This document shows, in pieces, positions 23,412 to 35,882 of a stretch of 64,000 nucleotides of DNA. Source of the stretch: Litsea cubeba (Eukaryota > Streptophyta > Magnoliopsida > Laurales > Lauraceae); assembly GCA_012931725.1 (NCBI GenBank), contig CM022949.1, positions 67,902,011 to 67,966,010 of the forward strand, read 5' to 3'. A program made the position numbers and the translations under genes. Position 1 is the stretch's first letter. Each line of letters opens with the position of its first letter. The notes under the pieces were generated by a model. The model saw only the letters and a list, made by a program, of their open reading frames with translations. It had not been told where the DNA came from and searched no databases.

Positions 23412-25250
23412 TGTCGCGACCCCGGACCGAGATCCAAGGATTTAGACCCGGGCCCGCGACGTTGATTGCAAATTGTTTTGTTTTCCCACAGGTTACCGCG
23501 GTGAGGATCCCAAGACACGGGGATTTAACTCACATGTACAACTAAGCGGAAGCGTGTAGCAAGAACATACTCAATCATGATATGAACATATTAATAATCT
23601 CACAATAGGATCACATCGAGACATAATATCAGAAAGAGAATCATAAAATGGCATTTCTATCATAGTTAAAGTTTTCAAAATAACAAGTTGAATTAAGTTA
23701 AGGCATCTACAAATAAGAGGCCAACAAAGGCCAATACATCTAAGGTTTTCCTAAAAGTATCCCAACACTAGGTGAAACGAATATTATAATCCCATCTGGC
23801 GTCTAGATGATGTCATCGGGTTGCCACTCTCGTGCTGGGAGTGGCTCAACAGCCTCCTCTGGGCACTCCTCCTCAAAGGTAACATCTCCTGCACCTGGCA
23901 CCAAAATAACAAGTATCAAACATGACGGTTTGGCAAATAATCAATTTAGGCATGAGTATGAAAAGATTGTAAACAGTCGAAGATTCAAGGTGTACATTTC
24001 AATTATACGAAGCTAGCATGAATACTTATAATATCATGAAAGATAATTCCACATTGAGCTCATCCTTTCTCTATCATAAAAAAAAAATGACAGAGCAAGC
24101 ACACATGATATCATGACACGCTAAACACGATCCCACGCTACACAAGGTAAATGGGGAGGCCGGCCGCGGAACCGGAAACACGCATAATGTGTATACAATA
24201 CACGACTAGTCTGCAGACAGTCCACAAGTTTAAGGACTCCCGAACATGGATCAGACTGACAGGGCCATCCAAGCTCAGTGGTATTTACTTAGATCATGAA
24301 TGCATAAAACAGTCGGTACATATTCAAAACATGAGGGAAATCACTTATCGAGCGAGTCATGACCAGACTAGCAAAATAGCATAATATATATGCTTAACAA
24401 AACTTAAGAAGTGATTCCCATTTGATTCTTGAAACACATCTTTAAACGAGCTTATTCTTGGAGTTCAAAAGAGTACACGATGATGCACATAGCATCAAAA
24501 CAATTGTTCAAACATGAAATCTATCAAGCTTAGGCTAAGACCATTCATTGACCTTCGTGAAGTTGGAAACCAAATGTCAGAATTTTTACAAGGTTTGGTG
24601 CCTCCGAAGTTGAAGTACATTTTAGAATCCCAAGTGCACGATGTCAAGTAAAGGTCTAAAGTTTAACCTAGTTTTTTTTATCTCTGAATAAATCCATCAA
24701 AACAGTGCCCCTTTTTAGCAAGCCTCAATTAGCCCTCAGTCAGCCGTCGGTTAACTGTCGGTTAACCGACAGTCAACCCTCGGCTGACCGACAACCCATC
24801 CTCGGCTGACCGATAGATCCCTGAACAAAAACGGTAGCTATCTGGAAAAGGGACCGACGGATTTGTCGGTTAACCATGAGATGACCGACAGATCTTTCTG
24901 TCGAAATGCACGCTTCTAGAATTGGAACCAACAGGTGCCGGTTGGCTGTCGGCTGACCGTCGGTTAACTGACTGCTGACCGACACCTGACCGACAGTGCG
25001 CGGACAGTGCATTTCGATCCAGATTTTTACATTTTTCTTTCTTTCTTCCTTCTCATTTCTGAACCACTTGCATTCCCCAAGCCACCATGCTTCCCAAGGG
25101 CCATTCTTACACACATATAGGTCATTCCATCCATAATTAACCCATTCATTCCATGAGAGAACATTAAGACATTTCCATGTACAAAATCACCAAACTTACA
25201 AGATTAAACATGACTCTAAGAACTTAGAAAAATCATAATTCTTTTGTTGC
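23412..25250 (-). mobile_element. LTR-G: Gypsy-type LTR, minus strand, U3 end unclear
   Basis: It starts TGTCGCGACCCCGGACC at 23412 in the zinc-knuckle region of Copia-B. The segment near 23890-23945 (CCTGGCACCAAAATAAC, then GACGGTTTGGCAAATAA) parallels LTR-F near 32545-32595. G is therefore a relative of F, but its body sequence differs. It contains the 11-bp-phased array at 24748-24992. The left end is sharp. The right end was not found, so the limit is approximate. No PBS or coding interior is present, so it is a solo or truncated LTR. Confidence 0.7.
24748..24992. repeat. 11-bp-phased array of CGGYTRACCG-like decamers in LTR-G
   Basis: Decamer starts at 24748, 24759, 24781 and 24803, then 24867 and 24878, then 24939, 24950, 24961, 24972 and 24983. 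All steps within a group are 11 or 22. The best palindrome is CTGTCGGTTAACCGACAG (24755-24772). Confidence 0.9.
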
Positions 25251-25551
25251 TTCAAGTTTCCTTGTTTCGGTTTGTGTTGAAGCTAAAAAAAAAAAGTTTC
25301 CTTGAAATTGCCGTTTTCAACTTTGTACTTGATGAATACATCTGTTGTGTGAATCCATGACTGTTTGCTCTCTTGTGGCTCTCCCAAGTTTGTAAAAAGG
25401 CATATTAATGTCTTCTCTGATGTCTCGGGAGCTCCCACCCCTTCCCCACACCCATAACCCTACTTCTCCGACACCACTCCTTCATCCTTCACATCTCCTA
25501 CTCCTACCCCCCATCTCCCCTCTCCTCCTTTAAACCAGCCCCCTCCACCTC
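25251..25551. other. Unassigned stretch between LTR-G and LTR-E
   Basis: It has an A run near 25288, then a pyrimidine-rich segment (25430-25550) full of CTCC and CCAC. No gene, terminal repeat or duplication is seen. It may be the degraded end of LTR-G or older host sequence. Confidence 0.4.
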
Positions 25552-28532
25552 TGTAAGGTCCCCGACCTTAATAGGGTGATTAATTTCTTAATATTGGCGA
25601 TTAGCCTAATTAATTGTGATTTTAGTTAATTAGGTGGGTTTAGTGGCTAAGTGAGTTTCTTTTACCATTAAAAAGTGGTTTGCGAAGTTTAGTTTGATTC
25701 TGAGTGCAATTAGCCTTAATAGGGGGTTAGGTTGTGATTAATAGGAAAATTAGGCATTTTTTCAGAAAATTCCGTTTTCGCCGAATTTCGGTCCGTTGGA
25801 AAGATCTCGTCGCGCTCGTCACTTTCCTTTCTTGACTCGTCGTGATTCGACGCACCAAAGTCCCTCAAATAACCACATTTCTCTTAATTCACTCAAAGAG
25901 AGCATTTGAGTCATTTCCCCCTCCATCCCTCATCCTAAAACCCCATCCCAGCTCGTTCATTCATTTCCTTCCTTCATTTGCAACTGCTGGAGTTTTCTTC
26001 TCTTCCTCCCTCTTCATTTCTTCTTCTTGCATGAGCCATTGGAGAAGGGATTCAAGGCCAGCCAAGCTCATCATCTTCTTCCTCTCTTCTTCCTCTACAT
26101 CTTGACCTAAATTTGGTAAGTTTTCCTCAACCCTTTCTCCCCTAATTTCCTTCCTCATTGTTGTAGAGATCTTGCATGTTGATGGATTTCCTTTTTTTCT
26201 CTTCCTTTGTGTTCCTTGAGTGTAGGAGAGAGGCTTGGGAGAGTTTTTTTGGCTAGAGTGTGTGTGGGAGCTTTCTTCCTCCTCAATCTTCTCAATTTCT
26301 CTCTAATTTCACTCTCTTTGGTGAAGGCAAGTAGATTTGCTTTATATATTGAGCATGCATGTATTAATATTGCTTCTTGTTAAGTCATTGCTTAGATTTT
26401 CCCTAAATTCCAAGCTTGTCATGGATAATTGGATTACATATGCTAGAATTGGTTAAATGGGTTGAATGGACTTTACTTGTATATGGTTTGATGAATGGAA
26501 TGGAATGTGGTTTGAGAGAGAGAGCATGGAGGCTCTTCTCATGCAGGTACATGCCTTGGAAAGGCTTAAGAAGGAAGGGAATGGACCCTAGGCGAATGGG
26601 TTTAAAAATACCTTGAAACAGGCCAAATCTGCTTCAGTCCGGGCTCAGGCAGCAAGCAGGCTCGCTCTAGCGGGCTTAACCCTCGCTAGAGCGAGCTTTG
26701 CTACTGTTCTGGAGCCCAGGCAGAATAGCGAGACTGCATTCTACAGACAGCAACGTCCACTTCGAACGGGCATAACTTTTGACCCGTTTGTCGGAATTTG
26801 GAGTTATTTATACCGTTGGAAAGCTCTCGAGACGTAGAATCCAATGATATACTAATCTTAATCATCAGAGATTGGAAAAGGAAATAGGTATTGGATCAAT
26901 ATGCCAAGCCCTTATCTCTTTTGGAAAGGGATTGTAAACCTAGTTTGGACTCTAGGTTGGAACCTATTGACCCTATCCTTGCATGACCAATTGGGGGAAA
27001 TGAAAACGGAGCATGTTTGGCTTGGTATGCTTCGTTGGTTGTTCGGGACTTCCGTGTATGGTTGTAACTTGGCCGAATGCATACGGAACTTAGTCAATTG
27101 GTGCCCAATAGCTTCTGTACACCACGGGCTCACCACACTATGGCATCGTTGACTCTTTCTCCGTAAGCACTCCGTTGGGAATACGTGCGGTACATGATGG
27201 ACAACTCTTGACCTAGGATTGGCTTCTTCTTCACTCTTGACTCTTGAATCATGTATCCGTAGCTTGTCGTACCTTATACACTCTAATCTTGTATACTTGT
27301 ATAACTTGTAACTTAACTTGTAGAATTAGGATTTGACCGGACTTAGAGTGTATCTTTAGGTACCTTTGTCTTGTATTGATGAACAGGTGTGGATAGAGTT
27401 GAAAAGAGGACTGCTCTTGGAACTTGGAACTTGACTTGTATCTTGGCTTGACTTTGAGTAGCCCTCGGCTTGTTATGTTATTCGTGGAAATCTATCCACG
27501 TGTATTTGTCTTAGAACTTGGGTCATGTACAAACCATCATCATTATCTTGCTTTCATGACCAGCTGCAGACTGATGATTATAAAGTGGGCTGGATACCGG
27601 ACACTAGGGTGGGCAGTCGGCTTTGGACGGCATCCATGGCGAGAATAGCTTGGAGCGGGCTCGGACTGTGCTGCTATTCCTAGGACCGGGAGCTAGGATC
27701 CCCCTAGAGCCAGACTTTGGGTATTCGTAGTCGGGCTCGGACGTCACTTATACCCCCGTGAGATGGCTAGGACATCCTCGGAGTCTCCTCTTGCTTGACA
27801 TTGCATTTCATGGATGGTTATTCTTGTAATATTGCTAGGATTTATCTTATCACTTGATTCTTGTAACTACTCATGCTTTATGCCTAGCTTGTACCTTGCT
27901 ATCTTTTAATCATGTACTTGTCTTTATTCTCTTTTGAAACATGTTATGAATAATTTATATTGCTTATCTTCTTGCCAACATATTGTTGATCCTTTATTTC
28001 ATGGTGTGCAGAGGACACCTACTACTATTACGCCGACCCGGATGCCGAGGCAATCCCAGAGGATCCTCAACCAGCGGAGGAGAATGAGGTACAAGAGTGG
28101 GGTGCCGATGACGTAGCATAGCGTCATCCCTCCCGGCACTAGTGTGCGTTACATGGGGATATCTATTGTCGTGCCACCTCTTTTCATCTTTTGGTTTAGA
28201 TCTTTTGGACTTGTCTATCTTAGTACTATATATCTTTTGTACCAGGACCTAGGTTTTTGGGATGGTCCTGATGTTTATAAACTTTATATGTTTTATCTTT
28301 TGAAACTTGAATATATATAATGGAATGAAATCCATACTTGTTTTGATATTCCTACAGATTTAATGTTGTGTTTACCGAACAAGTCCCGTTGATTATTTGT
28401 TAATGAGGCTCAACTATACAATCCTCACAGCGGACTTCGATCATTGGGCATTAAGGGCAAAATTTTTTAATTAGCCCTAAAATTCACACCCCGGATCCGG
28501 TTTATTCTCTAATCGGGTTCGGGGCCGTGACA
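25552..28532 (+). mobile_element. Gypsy-E 5' LTR (2981 bp)
   Basis: It begins TGTAAGGTCCCCGACC and ends GGGGCCGTGACA, three bases before a PBS. Two segments share CCGTTGGAAAG followed by TCTCG (about 25795 and 26815). An inverted pair of 13-bp arms lies at 26660-26696. A GC-type splice donor consensus is at 26325-26332 and an acceptor-like GGTGTGCAG ends at 28011. No coding frame inside is credible. Confidence 0.9.
26660..26696. repeat. Inverted 13-bp arms with CTAG cores in LTR-E
   Basis: GCTCGCTCTAGCG (26660-26672) is the exact reverse complement of 26684-26696, with an 11-base loop. The embedded decamers start at 26663 and 26684, 21 bp apart. Confidence 0.9.
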
Positions 28533-28535
28533 GAG

Positions 28536-28547
28536 TGGTATCAGAGC
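28536..28547 (+). other. Gypsy-E primer-binding site
   Basis: TGGTATCAGAGC, the initiator tRNA-Met complement, lies three bases after the LTR. The following leader has GACGCGTGTGAGGATTACCG, similar to the F leader near 43098-43122. Confidence 0.95.
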
Positions 28548-28702
28548 AATGGATGGTTTCTCAGGGTAAAAATTATGGAAACTATAGGACGCGTGTGAGG
28601 ATTACCGTTAGCCTAGTGTTCAAATTATATTCTATGTCCTTATAGTCTTGTGTTGCTAGTTTTGGGCTGCATAAGGTCTTACTCATATTTTCTTACAGTG
28701 AT

Positions 28703-29172
28703 ATGGCTAATAGCGCACCATCAGGATCAGGTTCTACACCACCCATACCGTATAGCCAGTTCCAGCAGTTCCTCAATGCTTATCTGCAATCACAGACTGC
28801 GCAGACAGAACGTGATAGGAAACAGAGAGAGGACCAAGTCGCCTTTCAAGCTCAAATGGTGGAAGTAATGCAAAAGGTGTCTGAGCCCCGGGCCAAAGAG
28901 CGAGATCTCAATGACCTAGTTGAGAAGTTTATGAAGAGATTTCCCCCAGAGTTCTATGGGGTAGAGGATCCCGCAGAGGCAGATGAATGGACCGTGCAGA
29001 TTGAGAAGATCTTTGACGTGTTCAAGTGCACGGTTCAGATTGGAGGTACTCAGTTGACCTCCAATTTGATTGTATTGGTGATGTCCGACTTTGATGTTAT
29101 TCTTGGTATGGACTGGTTAGCGGTGAACCACGCGGTGTTGGATTGTTTCAACAAGACCGTAAGGTTATAGGG
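28703..29172 (+). pseudogene. Gypsy-E gag N-terminus fused to protease C-terminus by deletion
   Basis: It begins MANSAPSGSGSTPP, then a Gln-rich coil, then FMKRFPPEFYG and ADEWTVQIEKIFDV, the start of a chromovirus-type capsid. Directly after FKCT it jumps to VMSDFDVILGMDWL, the C-terminal part of a Gypsy protease. The middle of gag, the zinc knuckle and the protease active site are therefore missing, although the frame is kept. LARD F interrupts the next residues at 29173, and the frame resumes at 49133. Without capsid and protease centre it cannot be autonomous. Confidence 0.9.
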
Positions 29173-29650
29173 TGTGAGACCCCGACCCCCAATCCCTCTG
29201 TTTAGCATTGTTTTAATCGTGGTTTAGCTTTTAAGTGAGATTTGATTTAGTTTGATCTTGTTTTTGAGTTTGACTAGATTTTTCCTTAGCCTTGGAGAAT
29301 TTTGAAGACCGTTGACCTTGGTTTGACCCGGTTTATATGATATGTATTTTTTTTATAAGAAATTACTTTTGATTTCTAAAAATTCTGGATTTGGTGTATT
29401 TTGACTCATTTTATGAAGTTTAACAACTTTCATATTTTGACCATTTTGATTTGATGATCAGAAAATGCGTTTTTCGAGAAAAAAAGGGCAAAACTGACTT
29501 TTCACCCTAAATCTGTCCATGAATTTCGAAAATTCCAGAAATTGGGGAAAATATACTTTTTGGAAAGTAGATATTTCGCCGATCATTTTTGTCTTCTTCG
29601 TCGTTTTCGTTCGGGGCCCGCAAATGTGAGTTTCAGCCTTGTGAAAATTG

Positions 29651-29675
29651 GGGCCCACAAGAACCACCTTATAAG
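29651..29675 (+). promoter_or_regulatory. F LTR core promoter: GGGCCCAC then TTATAAG
   Basis: GGGCCCAC (29651-29658) resembles the plant TCP-binding site, and TTATAAG follows at 29669. The 3' LTR has the same pair at 45801-45825. Confidence 0.5.
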
Positions 29676-30561
29676 AAGGGAACCCTCCTTCTTCTCCTCC
29701 ATTTCGTTTCCAGCAAGGGTTTTGAGCTAGGGCTCTTTCCCTCTCATCCAGCCACTCTCTCTCTCTTCTGAAACTCTTATTTGGTGGAGTTTTCATGGAG
29801 GATTGATCTCCCAAAGTTCTTCTCCTCCCTCTTGGCTTTCCAAAGAACCCATTTGCAAGGATTTTGAGCTAGGAGAGACCCCTCGTCCAAGCTTCTCTTC
29901 TTCGTTTGGGATTTTCAAGGTTTGCAATGGCTTTCCAAACTTTAGATCTTGGTTCTCCTCTTCATTTTGAGTGTTTTCATCTTTTATGCAATGGGTTTTC
30001 ATGGAGATTTGAAAATGGTTGGTTTCTAGGGCTTCTTCTTTAGCCATTTTGGGGGTTTTGTAATTTTGGAGCTTGGGGCTTCAAGAGCACCATCTTGGAG
30101 TGTTTTGCACCTTCTCTTGACCAAGGCAAGTGAATACTCCACTTAATATGATGATTTCATGTTTAAGTTTCATTTCATGTTTTCTTCCTATGTTATTATC
30201 TCTTCATGACTCGTAGATTTGTTTTGGACAAATGGAGAAATGTTATGCTTAATTTCCTCTTATGTCAATGCTTTACAATGTGTTGAAAGTTGGTTCTCAC
30301 TTTGATCATTTTGAAACTTAGTTTTATGTTAAGTGTTTGGGTTCAAAAGAAAAAGGGGAAAAACTTTGATTTCAAAGTTGGTATTTGGATCAATTGGAAT
30401 GATTATGGTTGGAGATTTGATGAGTTGATGGAGTTTAATATATCCCATTGAGGACCTACTCATTGGAGAATTGTTGTAGAAAAGGAGGGAAGAAAGAAAA
30501 TCAGAAAAAAATGAAGAAGAGTGCAATTCTGCACTCATCCGGACCCAGCCAGAACTGGGTC

Positions 30562-30643
30562 CGCTCGAGCGACCCAGTGGGCCGCTCGAGCGGCCCAGGT
30601 TCTGGAAGGGGTCCGCTCGAGCGGACCCTGGGTCGCTCGAGCG
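30562..30643. repeat. Four CTCGAG palindromes in F 5' LTR, phased 21, 31 and 20 bp
   Basis: CGCTCGAGCG decamers start at 30562, 30583, 30614 and 30634. The third extends to a perfect 20-bp palindrome (30609-30628). The 3' LTR keeps only two (46713 and 46755). Confidence 0.95.
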
Positions 30644-30655
30644 GACCCAGCCCAG

Positions 30656-31205
30656 TTCTGGGCCCTTTTTCAGGGCCTGGTTTGAGGAACTTTTGGGCCC
30701 TTTTCAGGGCCTGGTTTGAGGGACTTTTGGGATAACTTTTGGGCCTGATGCAAGACAGTTTTTGGGCCATATCAAGACCTGATGTTGGGTCATTTTATGG
30801 GCCTGTTCAAGTTTGGTTTTGGGGCTGTTTTAAAAACTTGTTGGTGGGCCTGTTTCATGGTTAGTTTGGGCTTGTTTTAAAAACTTGTTTCTTGGACCAT
30901 TAAGGGTTCAGTTTTGGGGCTGTTTTAAAGTTTGATTTGTGGGCCATTCAAGGTTAAGTTTTGGACTGATTTAAAAATCTGTTTGTGGGCCATTCAAGGT
31001 TAGCTTTGGGCTGTTTTAAAACCTGATATTGGGCCTGTTCAAGGCCAGCTTTTAAACCATTTTAAGACCTGTTTTTATGGGCCTGTTCAAGGTTAATTAT
31101 GGGCTGTTTTCAAGGACTGTTTGGGCTATGTTTAAAGGACTGTTTTGGACTAAATGAGTAGATTGTTTTGGACTCGGTTTAAGGCCAACTATGGTCCTGT
31201 TTTAA
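30656..31205 (+). repeat. Minisatellite-like tract in F LTR
   Basis: About ten degenerate 45-65 bp units follow the theme GGGCCTGTTCAAGG, GGGCTGTTTTAAA, CTTGTTT. Equivalent tracts are in the 3' LTR (46780-47340) and both F' LTRs (33890-34370 and 40060-40540). Confidence 0.8.
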
Positions 31206-32025
31206 AGAGTTTGGATTTACTTGTGATGCTTGGAATTTGTGAAATGGGAATGGGACCAATGAGAGAATGAACGCATGTAAAATTATCCGGGGATCGCTTG
31301 AGTCTCAATGCGCACTTTATCATTTAAATGTTGGGGATTTTCATTGGCATCAAACTCACTCCTTAATGATCAATGTTTAAAGGATAGTTGTGCATTGAGA
31401 TGGTTCCTTGGTAAGTCATTAAGTCATTCTACATAATTCCATTCCATTTCCAGTTAGAAAAATATGTTGGTATTTGTATTTTCACTCTTTGGTAAACTAA
31501 TTTGAATAGCATCGGTGATTTGCTATAAAATCATGTGGCTTTCCATGTTCGAAAGGATTGACCGTATGATTTTATACAAATCACTTTGATGTGTATTTGA
31601 ACGGTTCACCATCGAAATTCGTATGTTTTCTCCGATTCGATTTAAAAAGAGATGGAGTATGTTTGTCATATTCGGGATTTCTTCGATGAGACTATTATTT
31701 TGTTAAGATTAGTATTTTGAAAATGAAACCTCGAGGCAAGACGGGGCCAGAGCTATGTGGTGTGAGCCCCTGAGCCAAAGGGATTAGTATTATGGTTTGA
31801 TTCGTATCGGTTCGAGTTTTGAAAACTAAAGGCACCACTAGGCTTAGGTCACCTTATCGGGCTGATCACCCGGCTTGGGATCTTTAATTTGTCCGCCAGC
31901 TGCAGCTTGGATTCTGTCTGTACCGACCATGGCAACGGTTTTATCCGCCGGTCCCATTTGTATGGCTACGGTTCTGATTTTTTATCTGCCGGTCCCATTT
32001 GTATGGCTACGGTTCTGATCCTATT

Positions 32026-35000
32026 TGTCACGCCCCGAAACCGGGCCCTGCAGTGATCCGATCCCGGGGTGCGAAATTTTGGGATAATTTGAAACTTTTT
32101 GTTATATTTCCCAAGATCCGCGTGAATGAGGATAAACAAATTCCATCACGATCAGAGTATATTTTCGCGGAAGCTAAACATGGTGTTACGACTCGGAATC
32201 CGTGGCCATCGGGTTCCATGTCGCACGCAACCAATATCATAAAGCCATCAAATAAACAGACTGGCATAAATCATACATCAGAGCACACTGAGCTGGTAGT
32301 AACAAGACTAATTAAATCCCACATGTTCAAGTTACAATTAACAAATGTCTTAATTACAACCCAAAGAAAAAGGCTAACATAGCCATACAAAAATATCCAA
32401 CTAGACAGAATACTACCCTCAATATTAGATACGAACTCCGGTGCCATACTTGACATCTAAATGATATCAACGGGCAGCCTCTCACGTCAGACCGGCGGTC
32501 CCACCGCCTCCTCTGATCAAACACCTAAAAACAAAAAGAGCGGAATCTGGCACCAAACAAATAAGGGTCAGACACGACGGTCTGGCAAGCAAATAAACAA
32601 ATAATATGAAAGCAAAGCACACTCGTAAAGCCTGATGAAATCATCAAAAAAATCGAATAAATAGGCTAAACAATAATGACAATAAAGCATGCTAAAATGA
32701 TCGAAAGACCGAACATAAATATCAAAACAAGTAAAAGAACAATATCAGATGTACGAATATCTCGAAAAGATAAAAGCCTGCATAAAACATTTAATCGTCG
32801 GAAATACATTTCAAATCCTGAATAATAGCGACAATATGATAAATGATTGAGATCATAAACATTAACCAAATCAAAACATAAAAAGTATAACCCTCAAGAA
32901 TCGTAAAACTAAGTAATATGCAGATAAAACACTGGCAACCACACATAGCTAAATTCTCCTATTACCGAAGTAACAAGAGCACACAGAGCGTAGCCACTGA
33001 ACGTGGTACTAGAAATAGGATCAGAACCGTAGCCATACAAATGGGACCGGCAGATCAAAAATCAGAACCGTAGCCATACAAATGGGACCGGCAGATAAAA
33101 CCGTTGCCATGGTCGGTACAGACAGAATCCAAGCTGCAGCTGGCGGACAGATTAAAGATCCCAAGCCGGGTGATCAGCCCGACAAGGTGACCTAAGCCTA
33201 GTGGTGCCTTTAGTTTTCAAACTCAAACCGATACAAATCTAACATAATACTAATCCCTTTGGCTCAGGGGCTCACACCACATAGCTCTGGCCCCGTCTTG
33301 CCTCGGGGTTTTGTTTTCGGAATCATAGCCTCTTTGGCTCATGGGCTCGCACTACAAAGCTCTGGCCCAGTCTTGCCTCGAGGTTTTTATTCCCAAAATA
33401 CTAGTCTTATCAAAATAGTAATCTCATCGAAGAAATCCCGAATGTGACGAACATACTCCAATCTCTTTTCAAATCGAATCGGAGAAAACATACGAATTTC
33501 GATGGTGAACCGTTCAAATACACATCAAAGTGATTTGTATAAAATCATACGGTCAATCCTTTCGAACATGGAAAGCCACATGATTTTATAGCAAATCACC
33601 GATGCTATTCAAATTAGTTTACCAAAGAGTGCAAATACAAATACCAACATATTTTTCGAACTTGAAATGGAATGGATAGTGGAGAATGACTTAATGACTT
33701 ACCAAGGAACCATCTCAATGCACAACTATCCTTTAAACATTGATTATTAAGGAGTGAGTTTGATGCCAATGAAAATCCCAACATTTAAATGATAAAGTGC
33801 GCATTGAGACTCGAACGATTCCCGGATAATTTTACATACGTTCATTCTCTCATTGGTCCCATTCCCATTTCACAAATTCCAAGTATCACAAGTAATCCCA
33901 AAACTCTTAAAAACAGGCCCATAGCTGGCCTTAAACCGAGTCCAAAACAATCTACTCATTTAGTCCAAAACAGTCCTTTAAACATAGCCCAAACAGTCCT
34001 TGAAAACAGCCCATAACTAACCTTGAACAGGCCCATAAAAACAGGTCTTAAAATGGTTTAAAAGCTGGCCTTGAACAGGCCCAATATCAGGTTTTAAAAC
34101 AGCCCAAAGCTAACCTTGAATGGCCCACAAACAGATTTTAAATCAGTCCAAAACTTAACCTTGAATGGCCCACAAATCAAGTTTTAAAACAGCCCAATGT
34201 CAGGCCCTGAAATGGCCCAATATCAGGTCTTAAAAACAGCCCAAAACTAACTTTGAATGGCCCACAAAAACAGGTTTTAAATCAGTCCAATATCAGGCCC
34301 AAAGATGACCCAATATCAGATTTGTAATGGTTCAAAAATTGAATTGAATCAGGCCCAAACAGTCCACTAAAACGGCCCACAGAATGAGCCCGGACAGTCC
34401 TGGCTCGCTCGAGCGACCCAGGGTCCGCTCGAGCCAAGCCCAGGCAGAACCTGGTCCGCTCGAGCGGCCCACTGGGTCGCTCGAGCGGACTGGGCCCTGT
34501 CCCAGTCCGGGCTGAGTGCAGTGATGCACTCCTTTGAGCATTTTTTCTGAATCTTTTCCCCCTCTTTCTCCCATACTCATTTTCACATTAACTTGGCCCT
34601 TTCATGACCTCCACTAATCATCCAATTACCATTCCTAAATCATTCTAATTAGCCAAGCACAACACTTTGAAATCAAAGTTTCCTTCCTTGGCTTTGAACC
34701 CAAACACTTAACACAAAGAAGACAATTTTTTTTTTATATGACCAAAGTGAAAACCAAACTTCCAACTCCTTGTAGAACAACAACATAAGTGAAAACCACT
34801 ATAACATTACTTCATTCATTCAAAGCAAATCCATAAATCAAAAGGATTAGAACATAATGAGAAAAAGTCATGAAACCAAACAAGAAACATGAAAACATCA
34901 TATTAATTGTGAAATTCACTTGCCTTGATCAAGAGAAGATGCAAATCACTCCAAGATGGTGCTCTTAAAGCCCCAAGCTCCAAAATTACAAAACCCCCAA

Positions 35001-35882
35001 AATAGCTCAAAAGAAGCCCTAGTAAACAACCATTTTCCAAACTCCATGAAAACCCATTGCATAAAAGATGAAAACACTCAAAATGAAGAGGAGAACCAAG
35101 ATCTAAAGTTTGGAAAGCCATTGCAAGCCTTGAAAAGCGCAAACGAAGAAGAAAAGCTTGGATGAGGGATCTCTCCTAGCTCAAAATCCTTGAAAAAGGC
35201 ATCTTTGGAAAGCTTGGAGAGGGAGGAAGAAGAAGGTGAGATCAAATCTCCCTTTAGCATCCAAGAAGAAAGGTTTCCAAGAGGAGAGAGAAAGGGGCTG
35301 GGAGAAGAACCCTAGACTCCCCTTTGTTGCAGGAAATGAAGAATGGGGAAGAAAAGAGCCCCATTGGCCTCTTATAAAGAGTAAATGGGCTGGGCCCATG
35401 GGCCCCAAACTTACGAAGGTCAAAACTAGCATTTGCGGGTCCCGAATGAAAACGACGAAGAAGACAAAAATGATCAGCGAAATATTTACTTTCCAAAAAG
35501 TATATTTTCCCCAATTTCTGAAATTTTCAAAATTCATGGACAGATTTAGTGAAAATGTCATTTTTGCCCATTTTCCTCGAAAAACGTGATTTCTGAGCAT
35601 CAAACCAAAATGGTCAAAACATGAAAGTTGTTAATCTTCATAAAATGAGTCAAAATACACCGAATTCAGAATTTTTAGAAATCAGAAGTAATTTCCCATA
35701 AAAATAAAAATACATATCATATTGACCGGGTCACACCAAAGTCAACGGTCTACAAAATCTCAAAGTCTATGGAAAAATCTAGTCAAACTCAAAAACAAGA
35801 TCAAACTAAGTCAAATCTCACTTAAAAGCCAAATCACGATTAAACAATGCTAAACCGAGGGATTGGGGGTCGGGGTCTCACA
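32026..35882 (-). repeat. F' 3' LTR
   Basis: As read on plus it starts TGTCACGCCCCG and ends GGGGTCTCACA. Core promoter: TTTATAAG (minus) at 35372-35379 with GGGCCC at 35392. CTCGAG palindromes at 34408, 34428, 34459 and 34480 (steps 20, 31, 21). Minus frames such as 35181-35603 recur in every LTR copy and have no protein match. Confidence 0.95.

Larger units (their letters stand above)
29173..32025 (+). repeat. F 5' LTR, first part
   Basis: Begins TGTGAGACCCCGACCCCC. Contains core promoter, GC-type donor consensus (30123-30131), palindrome cluster, minisatellite, and at 31951-32020 a direct duplication containing CGGTCCCATTTGTATGG. It is broken by F' after CTATT at 32021-32025. Proline- and serine-rich frames over the palindromes are not genes. 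Confidence 0.93.

Noticed and set aside
30448..30735. Ser/Gly/Pro-rich frames on both strands over the palindromes
   Set aside because: They arise from the repeated CGCTCGAGCG and CCCAG words in an LTR. Length differs between LTR copies and no family match is recognised.
35181..35603. 140-residue minus frame, repeated at 41347-41769, and its plus partner
   Set aside because: Present in every F' LTR copy around the promoter, with no domain. Conservation is explained by recent LTR duplication.
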